This document shows positions 47,825 through 60,958 of a DNA stretch of 64,000 nt, in pieces (positions within the stretch are counted from its first letter, which is position 1; each line of letters opens with the position of its first letter). The stretch is taken from assembly GCA_017610205.1 (NCBI GenBank), contig JAFCCL010000007.1, positions 1 through 64,000 on the forward strand. The letters are read 5' to 3'. The notes beneath the pieces were generated by a model. The model did no database searches. It saw only the letters and a list, made by a program, of their open reading frames with translations, and was not told where the DNA came from. The DNA comes from Candidatus Iainarchaeum sp. Its GTDB lineage: Archaea > Iainarchaeota > Iainarchaeia > Iainarchaeales > GCA-2688035. A program made the translations under genes and the position numbers.

Positions 47825-49291
47825 ATGAACAATTGGGAATTAATTAATACGTATTTTAGAGACAAGAATTTTGCCCAAATGGAAATTGACAGCTTTGACC
47901 AGTTTGTTGAAAAAAAGCTTCCTGAAATTGTTGAAGAAAGCGGGGAGATAGTTCCAAAGATTGAAGAGGTTAAAATCGAATTAAGCGATATAGAAGTTTT
48001 AAAGCCAAAAATTGTCGAAGCTGACGGAAGCCCTAGAACAGAATTTTACCCAATGGAAGCAAGGACCAGAAATAGGTCTTATGCAGGTCCGATTTTTCTC
48101 ACAATGAGAATGCTAAGACGTGATGTTGAACAGGATGTAAGGCGTGCATTCATTGGTGAACTGCCAATAATGGTTAATTCAAAGCTTTGCTGGCTTAATG
48201 AAAAAAGTGTTGAAGAACGAATAGAAGCAGGTGAAGATCCTTTGGACACCGGTGGATATTTTATTATAAACGGTTCTGAAAAAGTTTTGATGACTCAGGA
48301 GGTTCTTGCAAGCGACCGTGTTTTAATAAGCAAGGGGTTGAAGGGAATTGATGCAGAGGTTATTTCAACAAAGGGTGCATTCAAAGGAAGAGTGCGTGTT
48401 TCAAGAAAGCCAGATGGTATGCTAAATATTACGTTTCCTTCTTCTCCAAAAAAGCTTAAGCTGTTTGTTTTGCTTAAGGCACTTGGCCTTAAAACAATGA
48501 GGGAATTCAGGGATGCTTTTCCTGTAGAGAAAGAAATTGAAAATGACATTCTTTTAAACTGGCAGAATACTTTTGTAAAAAATGAGGAAGAGGCTCTTGA
48601 CAGGCTTGGAAAATATGTTGCACCAGGCCAGGTAATTGATTACAGACTTAGAAGAGCACAAGAGGTAATTGACGCATTCCTGCTTCCGCACATTGGCCAA
48701 GCAAAGGAAGACAGGCTTGCAAAGGCATATTATTTGACAATGATGGCAACAAAGGCAATTGAAAGGTCATATGGCTTAAGGTCTGATGATGACAAAGACC
48801 ATTATTCAAACAAAAGGCTTGAGCTTTCAGGAAAGCTAATGGAACACTTATTCAGGTACAGTTTCAAATACTTTATTAAGGACTTAAAATTCCAAATTGA
48901 CAGGACTGTTACAAGAAGAAGAAAGCTAAACATTAGCACTGTTGTAAGACCTGGAGCAGTAAGTGAAAGAATCAGGTTTGCTATGAGCACAGGAAACTGG
49001 ATTGGAAGAGCAACTGGTGTTAGCAAGTTTATGGACAGAGTAAATTATTTGAGTCCTTTAACAGATTTAAGAAAGGTAAAAAGCCCGTTGAACAAGAACC
49101 GTGAACTGTATGAGGCAAGGGATGTTCATGGAACTCATTGGGGAAGGCTTGGACCGGTTGAAACACCAGATGGACCGCAATGTGGTTTGGTAAAAAACCT
49201 TGCTTTGATGGCAGAGGTTACAACAGAATCTGAAGAGACTGCTATTGAAGACCTTTTGCACAAAAAGGGCGTAAAAATGAGGAAGTTGTGA
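47825..49291 (+). CDS. rpoB2: RNA polymerase subunit B'' (N-terminal half of beta)
   Basis: A 488-residue protein: protrusion and lobe domains, with GYFIINGSEKVLMTQE and the end VHGTHWGRLGPVETPDGPQCGLVKNLAL. The second-largest subunit is split here, as in methanogens and other euryarchaea. It overlaps rpoB' by four bases. Confidence 0.96.
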   Translation: MNNWELINTYFRDKNFAQMEIDSFDQFVEKKLPEIVEESGEIVPKIEEVKIELSDIEVLKPKIVEADGSPRTEFYPMEARTRNRSYAGPIFLTMRMLRRDVEQDVRRAFIGELPIMVNSKLCWLNEKSVEERIEAGEDPLDTGGYFIINGSEKVLMTQEVLASDRVLISKGLKGIDAEVISTKGAFKGRVRVSRKPDGMLNITFPSSPKKLKLFVLLKALGLKTMREFRDAFPVEKEIENDILLNWQNTFVKNEEEALDRLGKYVAPGQVIDYRLRRAQEVIDAFLLPHIGQAKEDRLAKAYYLTMMATKAIERSYGLRSDDDKDHYSNKRLELSGKLMEHLFRYSFKYFIKDLKFQIDRTVTRRRKLNISTVVRPGAVSERIRFAMSTGNWIGRATGVSKFMDRVNYLSPLTDLRKVKSPLNKNRELYEARDVHGTHWGRLGPVETPDGPQCGLVKNLALMAEVTTESEETAIEDLLHKKGVKMRKL

Positions 49292-51120
49292 TTGAAATGG
49301 TGGCAAAATCAAAAATTGGAAAGGTTTACATTAATGGGAGACTTATTGGATTCCACGAGCATGTTGAAAAGCTTACTAATGAATTGATTAAAGCCAGAAG
49401 GGCAAACAAGATAAATCACCAGATAAACATTGCCTTTCACGAGGACACAAACGAATTGTACATTAACACAGATGCAGGAAGAGTGCAAAGACCTGTTATT
49501 GTTGTTGAAAATGGAAAGTCAACAATTAGTGAAGAACAATTGAAACAGGTTGTAGAAGGAAAAATGCATTGGGAAGATCTTGTAAAAGAAGGATTAATTG
49601 AATACCTTGACTCAGAAGAAGAAGAAAATGCACTTATTGCCATTGACGAAAAGGCGCTTACAAAAGAGCATACTCATTTGGAGATAAATCCAATTGCAAT
49701 TTTGAGTGTTATTAGCTCAATGATTCCGTATATTCAACATGATATGGCAGGAAAGGCATTGCATGGGGCAAAGATGTTCAAGCAAAGCCTTGGAATTGGA
49801 GGCATAAATTACAATCTTAGGTCTGATACTGAAAGCTATCTTTTGCATTACCCGCAAAAAAGCATGGTAAAAAGCAAAACTATGGGATTACTTGATCTTG
49901 ACAAAAGACCACAAACACAAAACCTTGTTGTTGCAATTGTCCCTTACAGAATTTTTAACACACTTGATGCTTATGTAATAAACCAAGCTGCTCTTGACAG
50001 AGGCATGGGAAGAAGCTGTTATTTTAGGAATTATGATGTCATTGAACAAAGATATCCAGGCGGTCAAGCAGACCGGTTTGAGCTTCCTGACGACGAAACA
50101 GTTGGATATTTGGGTGAAAACGTTTACAAAAAAATAGGCGACGACGGCATTGTAAACATTGAAACATATGTTGCAGAAAAAGATATTGTTGTTGGACGAA
50201 CAAGCCCTCCGCGTTTTTTGGAGGAAGTCAGTGAATTTGGAGTTGTTAAGGAAAAGAGACGAGACAGCAGTGTTGCTACAAGAAAGGGAAAACCAGGATT
50301 TGTTGACAAAGTAATGCTTACTGAAAGCAGTGACGGAAACAAGCTTGTAAAGATAAAAATAAGAACAACGATGATTCCGGAAGTTGGTGACAAGTTCAGC
50401 AGCAGACACGGACAAAAAGGAGTTGTTGGAGCAATTATTCCAGAAGCAGATATGCCTTTTACAATTGACGGAATAAAACCCGACCTAATACTAAATCCAC
50501 ATAGTATTCCAAGCAGAATGACCATGGGACATTTGCTTGAGATGCTTGGCGGCAAGGTAAGCAGTTTGAAAGGAGAAGATATTGACGGAACTCCATTCAA
50601 CAGCATGACAAAAGATGATTTGGAAAACATGCTTGAAGGAACAGGATTTAGAAAGGATGGAAAGGAAACATTTTATGACGGTATTACAGGTAAAAGAATT
50701 ACAGGACAGATTTTTTCAGGAATTATTGCTTACAGAAGACTTTTCCATATGGTTGCACACAAAATGCAGGCAAGAGCAAGAGGGCCGGTGCAAATTCTTA
50801 CAAGACAGCCAACAGAAGGAAAAGAAAAAGATGGCGGCCTAAGATTTGGTGAAATGGAAGGAGAAACACTTGTAGGACACGGAGCAGCAATGCTTTTACA
50901 GGAAAAATTTATTGAAAACAGCGATCGCATTGTAGAACTTGTATGTGAAAAATGCGGAGTTATAGGAGTGCATGACCAGATAAGAAACAGGCGTTATTGC
51001 CCTTTGTGCGACAGCAGCAGGGTTTATCCTGTTGAAATGAGTTATGGCTTCAAATTAATGCTTGATGAATTAAAGGCACTGGGAATATACCCAAAAATTG
51101 TAATTGGAGACAAGGCGTGA
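49288..51120 (+). CDS. rpoB1: RNA polymerase subunit B' (C-terminal half of beta)
   Basis: A 610-residue protein starting at GTG. It has SRHGQKGVVG of the catalytic region, MTMGHLLEMLGGK, GEMEGETLVGHG, and a C-terminal zinc site (CEKCG and CPLC). Together with B'' it forms the beta-like subunit. Confidence 0.96.
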   Translation: MIEMVAKSKIGKVYINGRLIGFHEHVEKLTNELIKARRANKINHQINIAFHEDTNELYINTDAGRVQRPVIVVENGKSTISEEQLKQVVEGKMHWEDLVKEGLIEYLDSEEEENALIAIDEKALTKEHTHLEINPIAILSVISSMIPYIQHDMAGKALHGAKMFKQSLGIGGINYNLRSDTESYLLHYPQKSMVKSKTMGLLDLDKRPQTQNLVVAIVPYRIFNTLDAYVINQAALDRGMGRSCYFRNYDVIEQRYPGGQADRFELPDDETVGYLGENVYKKIGDDGIVNIETYVAEKDIVVGRTSPPRFLEEVSEFGVVKEKRRDSSVATRKGKPGFVDKVMLTESSDGNKLVKIKIRTTMIPEVGDKFSSRHGQKGVVGAIIPEADMPFTIDGIKPDLILNPHSIPSRMTMGHLLEMLGGKVSSLKGEDIDGTPFNSMTKDDLENMLEGTGFRKDGKETFYDGITGKRITGQIFSGIIAYRRLFHMVAHKMQARARGPVQILTRQPTEGKEKDGGLRFGEMEGETLVGHGAAMLLQEKFIENSDRIVELVCEKCGVIGVHDQIRNRRYCPLCDSSRVYPVEMSYGFKLMLDELKALGIYPKIVIGDKA

Positions 51121-51147
51121 TAACATGAAAGCGAATGAAATGAGCAT

Positions 51148-51179
51148 GTGCCATAGCGAACAAAGTGAGCGTATGGCAC
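51148..51179. repeat. REP-like hairpin between rpoB1 and rpoA1
   Basis: GTGCCATA (51148-51155) pairs with TATGGCAC (51172-51179); the loop GCGAACAAAGTGAGCG is itself partly self-complementary (GCG/CGC-like). It sits in the only sizeable gap of the polymerase operon. Related to the hairpin at 40176-40206. Confidence 0.5.
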
Positions 51180-51204
51180 CCGCATTCAAGGGGCGTGACC
51201 TTGC

Positions 51205-55079
<3,875 letters not shown>

Positions 55080-55081
55080 AA

Positions 55082-55384
55082 ATGGTTGAGGCAGGAAAGG
55101 AATTAAGAAGAGCTGTTGACACAGGAAATGTTCTCTTTGGAAAAAGAGGAGTTGAAAAAAGCGTTTTAAAAGGCAAATGCAAACTTGTTATTATAAGCAG
55201 TAATGCTGAAAAGTATGCTAAAGAAAGGGTAGAACAGTTGTGTAAAACAGCAGGAACTCCTTTTTTTGAATTTGAAGCAACAGGAATTGACATTGGAAGC
55301 TACTGCGGAAAACCATTTGTTGTTTCCTTTGCAGGAATAGAAAATGCAGGCAAAAGCAAGGTTCTTGGGCTTATAAAAAAGTAA
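55082..55384 (+). CDS. rpl30e: Ribosomal protein L30e
   Basis: A 100-residue protein of the L7Ae/L30e RNA-binding fold (GNVLFGKRGVEKSVLKG, LVIISSNAEKYAKERVEQLC, DIGSYCGKPF). Its place between rpoA'' and NusA is the standard archaeal order. Confidence 0.93.
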   Translation: MVEAGKELRRAVDTGNVLFGKRGVEKSVLKGKCKLVIISSNAEKYAKERVEQLCKTAGTPFFEFEATGIDIGSYCGKPFVVSFAGIENAGKSKVLGLIKK

Positions 55385-55395
55385 GTAGTGTAACA

Positions 55396-55818
55396 GTGTT
55401 CAGAATGCGATTGACAAGTGATGAAATTTTTTATTTGAATGAGCTTAACAGCGCAAGCGGTGCAAATGCACGCGATTGTGTTATAGGCGGAAATGTAATT
55501 ACATTTCTTGTAAAAAAAAAGGAATTGGGAAAGGCAATCGGAAAAGATGCGGTTGCAGTAAAAAAACTGAGGCTAAAACTCAAGCTTAATGTTGAATTAT
55601 TGGAATATACAGAGGAAGGAAAGGAGTTTATCAAAAAGGCATTGTATGATATTAAGATAAAAGAAATTAAATTTGTTGAAAAAAATGGTAAAAAAATTGC
55701 AAATGTTATGCTTGAATCAGGCGAAAGACGTAAAATATTGAGTCAAACAGGCAGACTGAAAAGAATTAAAGCTTTAGCACGAAGGAATTATAAAGTTGAG
55801 GATATAAAAATTCATTAA
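55396..55818 (+). CDS. nusA: Archaeal NusA-like KH-domain protein
   Basis: A 140-residue protein starting at GTG, holding the two KH domains of archaeal NusA (VIGGNVITFLVKKKELGKAIGKDA and VMLESGERRKILSQTGRLKRI). It lacks the bacterial N-terminal domain. Involved in transcription elongation or termination. Confidence 0.92.
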   Translation: MFRMRLTSDEIFYLNELNSASGANARDCVIGGNVITFLVKKKELGKAIGKDAVAVKKLRLKLKLNVELLEYTEEGKEFIKKALYDIKIKEIKFVEKNGKKIANVMLESGERRKILSQTGRLKRIKALARRNYKVEDIKIH

Positions 55819-55833
55819 GTTAAGTGATTTATT

Positions 55834-56262
55834 ATGGCAAAAGGAGAATTTGCAGCAAGAAAGTTGGAGTCCGACAGGCAGAAGTGGAACTGGAAGAACC
55901 CACGCTATAAGCGAAAAAAGCTTGGAATGGATAAAAAGCACAACCTGCTTGAAGGAAGCCCGCAGGGCAGAGGAATTGTTATTGAAAAAAGAGGGGTAAC
56001 AGCAAAACAGCCTAATTCAGGTATTAGAAAATGTGTAAGGGTACAGCTTATAAAAAACGGAAAACAGCTTACAGCTTTAGCACCAAAAGATGGTGCAATA
56101 AAATTTATTGACGAACACGACGAAGTAATAGTTGAAGGAATTGGCGGAGCACAAGGAGGACCAAAGGGAGACCTTTGGGGAGTAAAGTACAGGGTAACAC
56201 ACGTTAACAATCAGGCTCTTGAAATGCTCAGGTCAGGAAAAAAGGAAAAGGTTAAAAGATAA
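55834..56262 (+). CDS. rps12: Ribosomal protein S12
   Basis: A 142-residue uS12 of archaeal type, with [29 protein letters not shown], the universally conserved decoding-centre stretch, and [20 protein letters not shown]. Normal length. Confidence 0.96.
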   Translation: MAKGEFAARKLESDRQKWNWKNPRYKRKKLGMDKKHNLLEGSPQGRGIVIEKRGVTAKQPNSGIRKCVRVQLIKNGKQLTALAPKDGAIKFIDEHDEVIVEGIGGAQGGPKGDLWGVKYRVTHVNNQALEMLRSGKKEKVKR

Positions 56263-56280
56263 ATTTAAGGTGCTTTTTTT

Positions 56281-56883
56281 ATGGCAAAAGTTTTTGACAA
56301 GTGGGATTCTGAAGGCGTTAAAATAACTGATTTGAGTATTGCACGCTATATAGTGCTTGATTCAAAAACAGTGCCGCACACATTTGGCAAACAAACTCAA
56401 AAAATGTTTGCAAAAGGAAAAATGAGCATTGTTGAAAGGCTTATTAACAAAATTATGAGAAGCGGACAGGGAAAAAGAAAGCTTTCAGGAAAATATATAA
56501 GAAACAGGCAGGGCTGCGGAAAAAAATTACAAGCAATGCGAATTGTTGAAGAGGCTTTTGAAATAGTTGAACAGAAAACAAAACAGAATCCACTGCAGGT
56601 TCTTGTAAAAGCTCTTGAAAATGCAGCTCCAAGAGAAGATACTACAAAAATTAAAAGAGGCGGAATTGCTTACGCAGTAGCAGTTGACGTTGCTCCAATT
56701 ACAAGACTTGACGAAGCATTGAAAAACATTGCTTTGGCAGGATTTGTTGGTTCATTCAATAAGAAAAAAACTGCCGGAGAAGCTTTGGCAGAAGAACTTA
56801 TTCTTGCTTCACAGGAAGACCAAAAAAGCCTTAGTGTAAAAAGACGGGATGAAGTTGAAAGAATTGCAAAGAGCAGCAGATAA
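56281..56883 (+). CDS. rps7: Ribosomal protein S7
   Basis: A 200-residue uS7 of archaeal type (KMSIVERLINKIMRSGQGKRKLSGK, VLVKALENAAPREDTTKIKRGGIAY). It binds the 3' domain of 16S rRNA. In the usual S12-S7-EF-2 order. Confidence 0.96.
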   Translation: MAKVFDKWDSEGVKITDLSIARYIVLDSKTVPHTFGKQTQKMFAKGKMSIVERLINKIMRSGQGKRKLSGKYIRNRQGCGKKLQAMRIVEEAFEIVEQKTKQNPLQVLVKALENAAPREDTTKIKRGGIAYAVAVDVAPITRLDEALKNIALAGFVGSFNKKKTAGEALAEELILASQEDQKSLSVKRRDEVERIAKSSR

Positions 56884-56903
56884 TTTTTAAAAGTTGTTTT
56901 TTT

Positions 56904-59096
56904 ATGGGAAGAAAAGAGGACATGGTAAAACTTGCAGAATCCCTAATGAATGACAGGGAACATATCAGAAATATTGGTGTTGTCGCACACATTGACCACG
57001 GCAAGACTACGATGACAGATTCGCTGATTGCCGCCGCAGGTCTGATGAGCGAAGAACTTGCAGGCAAGCAAAGGATGATGGACTACTACGAACTTGAGCA
57101 AGCAAGAGGAATTACGATTAATGCTGCAAACATTAGTCTTGTGCACGAGTTTGAGGGAAAAAAGCACCTGATTAACATTATTGACACGCCAGGGCACATT
57201 GACTTCGGAGGAGAAGTGATTAGAGCAATGAGGGCTGTTGACGGAGTAATTGTTGTTGTTGATTCTGTTGAAGGAGTAATGCCACAAACTGAAACAGTTA
57301 TAAGGCAGGCTTTGAAGGAAAGGGTAAAGCCAACTTTGTTCATTAACAAGGTTGACAGGCTTGTAAACGAATTGCAGCTTACTGCTGAACAAATGCAGGA
57401 AAGGTTTGTAAAAACAATTGCACAGGTAAACAACCTGATTAAAAAAAATGCTTCAAAGGAATATGTTGAAGAATGGCAGGTTAGGGTAAATAACGGCTCG
57501 GTTTCATTTGGTTCAGCTTACAACAATTGGGCAATAAGCAGCCATTCAATGAAGGAAACAGGAATCAGCTTCAAGGACGTGTTTGATTACTGCAAAAGCG
57601 AGGACCAAAAGACTTTGGCAAAAAAGAGCCCGTTGCATGAAATTCTTTTAAGAATGGTTATAGAGCATCTTCCAAACCCAATTGAGGCACAAAAGTACAG
57701 GGCAGCAGTTATTTGGGCAGGTGACAAAGAATCAGAAGTTGGAAAGGCAATGATTTCCTGTGACAAAGACGGGCCTATTTCAATGATGGTTACAGATGTT
57801 ACAGTTGACCCGCATGCAGGAGATATTGCAACAGGAAGGATTTATTCAGGAACGTTAAAAGCAGGCACAAAAGTCAGGGCAATTGGAATGCAAAAGGAGG
57901 TTGCCATACAACAGGTTGTTCTTTTTATGGGACAGGAAAGAATAAAGGTTGACGAGGTTCCCGCAGGAAACATTGCAGGCATTACAGGATTAAAAGAGGT
58001 TTTTGCAGGAGAAACAATTGGAAGTGAGGAAATAAAGCCGTTTGAAAGCTTTAAGAGTTCAGCAGAACCAGTTATGACAATAAGCGTTGAACCAAAGCAA
58101 ACAAAGGATTTGCCAAAGCTAATAGAAGTAATAAGGCAGATTTCAAAAGAGGATCCAAACATTGTTTCAAGCTTAAACCAGGAAACAGGAGAACATTTGC
58201 TTTCAGGAATGGGAGAACTGCATTTGGAAGTAACACAATACAGAATTGAATCAGACCACAAAATTCCAATTGAAGTAAGCCCGCCAATTGTTGTTTACAG
58301 GGAAACTATTTTGAAGGAAAGCCCTACTTTGGAGGGAAAAAGCCCTAACAGGCACAACAAATTCAAAATGAAAGCAACTCCAATTCCAAAGGAACAGCTT
58401 GAAAAACTTATTGAGTCAAAAATTTTGGGAAAAATAAAACCAAAGGACAAGGAAATGATTGCAAAGTTTGAAGAAATGGGATTTGGGAGGGACACAAGCA
58501 GGAGAATTTGGGCAGTTCACAATAATTGCATTCTTGCAGATATGACAAGAGGAATTGTTGCATTGCACGAAATCAGAGAACTTGTTATACAGGCATTTAA
58601 TGACGCAATGGACCAGGGTCCTTTGGCAAAAGAAAAATGCTTTGGAGTAATGATAGAACTTGAAGATGCAACCCTGCACGAGGATGCAATCCACAGAGGG
58701 CCTGCACAGGTCTTGCCAGCAGTTACAAGAACATGCTATGCCGGCATGCTAAGCGCAGACGCTGTTTTGTTTGAACCAAAACAGACTTTGTTTATTTCAT
58801 GCCCACAGGATTACATGGGGTCTGTTTCAAAGGAATTGGGTCAGAGAAGAACTCAGATTACTGAAATGAAACAGGAAGGAGACGCAAGCATTTTCATAGC
58901 AAAGGCTCCTGTAAAAGAACTTATTGGCTTCTCAGCAGCCATCAGAGGCGCTACACAGGGAAGAGCAATCTGGACAGCAGAATACGCAGGATATGAACAG
59001 CTCCCACGTGAGATGCAGAAAACTGTTATAGAAGAAGTAAGGAAAAGAAAGGGCATGGACCTAACAGTTAAAAGCGCGCAATTCTTTTTGGAATAA
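56904..59096 (+). CDS. Translation elongation factor EF-2
   Basis: A 730-residue GTPase with G1 AHIDHGKTT, G3 DTPGHIDF and G4 NKVD. The diphthamide site is present in ATLHEDAIHRGPAQ, where the His before RG is modified in archaea. Drives ribosome translocation. Length normal. Confidence 0.97.
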   Translation: MGRKEDMVKLAESLMNDREHIRNIGVVAHIDHGKTTMTDSLIAAAGLMSEELAGKQRMMDYYELEQARGITINAANISLVHEFEGKKHLINIIDTPGHIDFGGEVIRAMRAVDGVIVVVDSVEGVMPQTETVIRQALKERVKPTLFINKVDRLVNELQLTAEQMQERFVKTIAQVNNLIKKNASKEYVEEWQVRVNNGSVSFGSAYNNWAISSHSMKETGISFKDVFDYCKSEDQKTLAKKSPLHEILLRMVIEHLPNPIEAQKYRAAVIWAGDKESEVGKAMISCDKDGPISMMVTDVTVDPHAGDIATGRIYSGTLKAGTKVRAIGMQKEVAIQQVVLFMGQERIKVDEVPAGNIAGITGLKEVFAGETIGSEEIKPFESFKSSAEPVMTISVEPKQTKDLPKLIEVIRQISKEDPNIVSSLNQETGEHLLSGMGELHLEVTQYRIESDHKIPIEVSPPIVVYRETILKESPTLEGKSPNRHNKFKMKATPIPKEQLEKLIESKILGKIKPKDKEMIAKFEEMGFGRDTSRRIWAVHNNCILADMTRGIVALHEIRELVIQAFNDAMDQGPLAKEKCFGVMIELEDATLHEDAIHRGPAQVLPAVTRTCYAGMLSADAVLFEPKQTLFISCPQDYMGSVSKELGQRRTQITEMKQEGDASIFIAKAPVKELIGFSAAIRGATQGRAIWTAEYAGYEQLPREMQKTVIEEVRKRKGMDLTVKSAQFFLE

Positions 59097-59129
59097 AGGA
59101 TTGTTTTTTAAAGACCTTTTTGAAGCAAG

Positions 59130-60242
59130 CTATTTTTCAACGCAATACATTTTTAGCGGAGTGCATTTTTCCAAATCCTTTGAGGCCTTTTTGCCAAGCA
59201 CTTCTTTAAAGTGTTTTGGAGTAAGGCCGTTGTTTGGCCGCCTGATGATAATGTTTTCTTTGGATAAGATTTCGCCTGCTTTAACGTCTTCCTTTACCCA
59301 GATTGAGGGCCTGAAAATTATATTTTTTGCTTCTTCTTCACCAGGACCATAAGAAGGAGTTCCAAGCATTGTTTTTGTAGTTGGATTTGTTTTGTCAATG
59401 GAAATGTTTTCCTTTTCTACCAGCCTTACCTTTTCAACTAAAGCGCTGAATTCTTGTGGTTCTAAAGAAAAAGCAGCGTCAGGTCCGCCTTCATCTCTTA
59501 AAATAATTAAGTGCTTTTCAATTACACAGGCACCAAGCTGTGTTGCGATGACTGCATCTTCTGTACCAGGAACATGGCTTGAAAGACCTGAGAGAACAGA
59601 GAAATTTTTCTCAAGTTCTGGAATTGTTGCAAGGTTCATTTCTTCTGGTTTGGCAGGGTAAGAGCTGATGCAGTGAAGAAGGATAATATTTGGACAGCCT
59701 GCTTGCTTAAGGGTTTGAATTGCAAGCGCTATCTCTTCCTTGCTGCAAAGACCGGTTGACATTATTACCGGTTTCTTTGTTTGCCCAATTTTTTTAAGCA
59801 AGGGAATGTGAACAACTTCAAAGGAAGAAACCTTGTACAAGGAAACATTCATTTTTTCAAGAAAGTCAACTGCTGTAGCGTCAAAAGGCGCAGAGAAAAG
59901 GAAAAGTCCTTTTTCTTCAGCGTATTCTTTGAGCTTTGGTTGCCATTCCCAGGGAGTGTGAGCTTCTTTGTAAAGGCTGTATAATGTTCTGCCTTTCCAG
60001 AGATTGTCTTCGGTTATTACAAAAAATTCGTTTTCACAATTTAAGGTAATTGTGTCAGCAGTGTAGGTTTGAAGCTTTACTGCGTCTGCTCCTGCTGCAG
60101 CTGCAGCGTCAATTATTTCAAGCGCCTTGTCATAGCTTTGGTGATGATTTGCAGACATTTCTGCAATTATGAAAGCAGACTGGTTTTGGCCAATTTTTCG
60201 CTTTAGCTTGCCTTGCCTTAATTCAAATTCTTGCACTGGCAT
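59130..60242 (-). CDS. N-acetylneuraminate/pseudaminate synthase (NeuB family)
   Basis: A 370-residue protein from the ATG at 60242; TTATTTAAAT (60265-60274) is a TATA box 27 bases before it, so leaderless. The TIM barrel has IIAEMSANHHQ, AVKLQTYTADTIT, SAPFDATAVDFLE, and the C-terminal SAF domain starts near 305 (DVKAGEILSKENIIIRRPNNG). It condenses phosphoenolpyruvate with an N-acetyl hexosamine to give a nonulosonic acid. Isolated on the opposite strand in the translation block, with no other sugar genes near. Confidence 0.9.
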   Translation of the reverse strand: MPVQEFELRQGKLKRKIGQNQSAFIIAEMSANHHQSYDKALEIIDAAAAAGADAVKLQTYTADTITLNCENEFFVITEDNLWKGRTLYSLYKEAHTPWEWQPKLKEYAEEKGLFLFSAPFDATAVDFLEKMNVSLYKVSSFEVVHIPLLKKIGQTKKPVIMSTGLCSKEEIALAIQTLKQAGCPNIILLHCISSYPAKPEEMNLATIPELEKNFSVLSGLSSHVPGTEDAVIATQLGACVIEKHLIILRDEGGPDAAFSLEPQEFSALVEKVRLVEKENISIDKTNPTTKTMLGTPSYGPGEEEAKNIIFRPSIWVKEDVKAGEILSKENIIIRRPNNGLTPKHFKEVLGKKASKDLEKCTPLKMYCVEK

Positions 60243-60264
60243 AGAAAGAAAATGGCGTGAAATG

Positions 60265-60274
60265 TTATTTAAAT
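60265..60274 (-). promoter_or_regulatory. TATA box of NeuB-family gene
   Basis: ATTTAAATAA on the minus strand, centred 27 bases before the chosen ATG. It decides between the ATG at 60242 and an upstream in-frame start at 60299, which would lie before the promoter. Confidence 0.5.
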
Positions 60275-60334
60275 GAATTCTTGCAGGGCTTGTACCCAAA
60301 AATGTTTAAATAGCTTGAAGGCAAGGATATTATT

Positions 60335-60784
60335 ATGAGTAGAGCCAGTTTGTATGGGAGAAGACCAAATCCTGGGAGGAAAACTAGAACTGGGCAGGAC
60401 AGGGTTGAACTCGCACAAAAACTTGCAGGACCCGGAGGAAGAGTTTCAAAGGGTTTGGCTAAAAGTCTTGATGAAAGCCTTGGAAGAAGGCGGGTTAGGA
60501 AATTGCTTAAGGCAAACTTTTCTTTTCCGGCAATTGAACGCTGGTTGAATGTTTATGGCAGCAATAGAACTACTTTAAAGCATTTGATGGATGTGGTTAG
60601 TCCAAAGTTTCCAATGACGTTTTACAATATTTTGGGATGGGAAAGGTTCAAAATGGTTGTAAAGCATGTTGGAGGCCTTTCAAAGGAGAAATTAAAAATA
60701 ATTTTAAATGAGGCAAAAGCTGGAAAAAGCGGGAAAGAACTTGTTGAAATGATTAAAAGCAATTTTAAAGGAAAAAGGTTTTGA
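60335..60784 (+). CDS. Basic protein of unknown function
   Basis: A 149-residue protein with pI clearly basic. It begins with an Arg/Gly/Pro-rich segment (SLYGRRPNPGRKTRTGQDR) and continues with helices (VRKLLKANFSFPAIERWLNVYG, LGWERFKMVVKHVGGLSKEKLKIIL). No family recognised. Between NeuB and EF-1alpha; the basic character suggests binding to nucleic acid or ribosome. Confidence 0.6.
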   Translation: MSRASLYGRRPNPGRKTRTGQDRVELAQKLAGPGGRVSKGLAKSLDESLGRRRVRKLLKANFSFPAIERWLNVYGSNRTTLKHLMDVVSPKFPMTFYNILGWERFKMVVKHVGGLSKEKLKIILNEAKAGKSGKELVEMIKSNFKGKRF

Positions 60785-60958
60785 TGGAATAAAAATGCCT
60801 TGTGGTAAGAACCATCAGAAAAAAATCTAAAACCCAAAATTCAGCCTTTAATAAAGTGTTTTTAAAGCTTTTGGAATAAGAGATTGTAATTGAGAGTTAG
60901 TGGTTTCCAATTTCTCCATAAAAGAATTGGTGGCGAATTCAGTTTGGAGGTATAGAAA

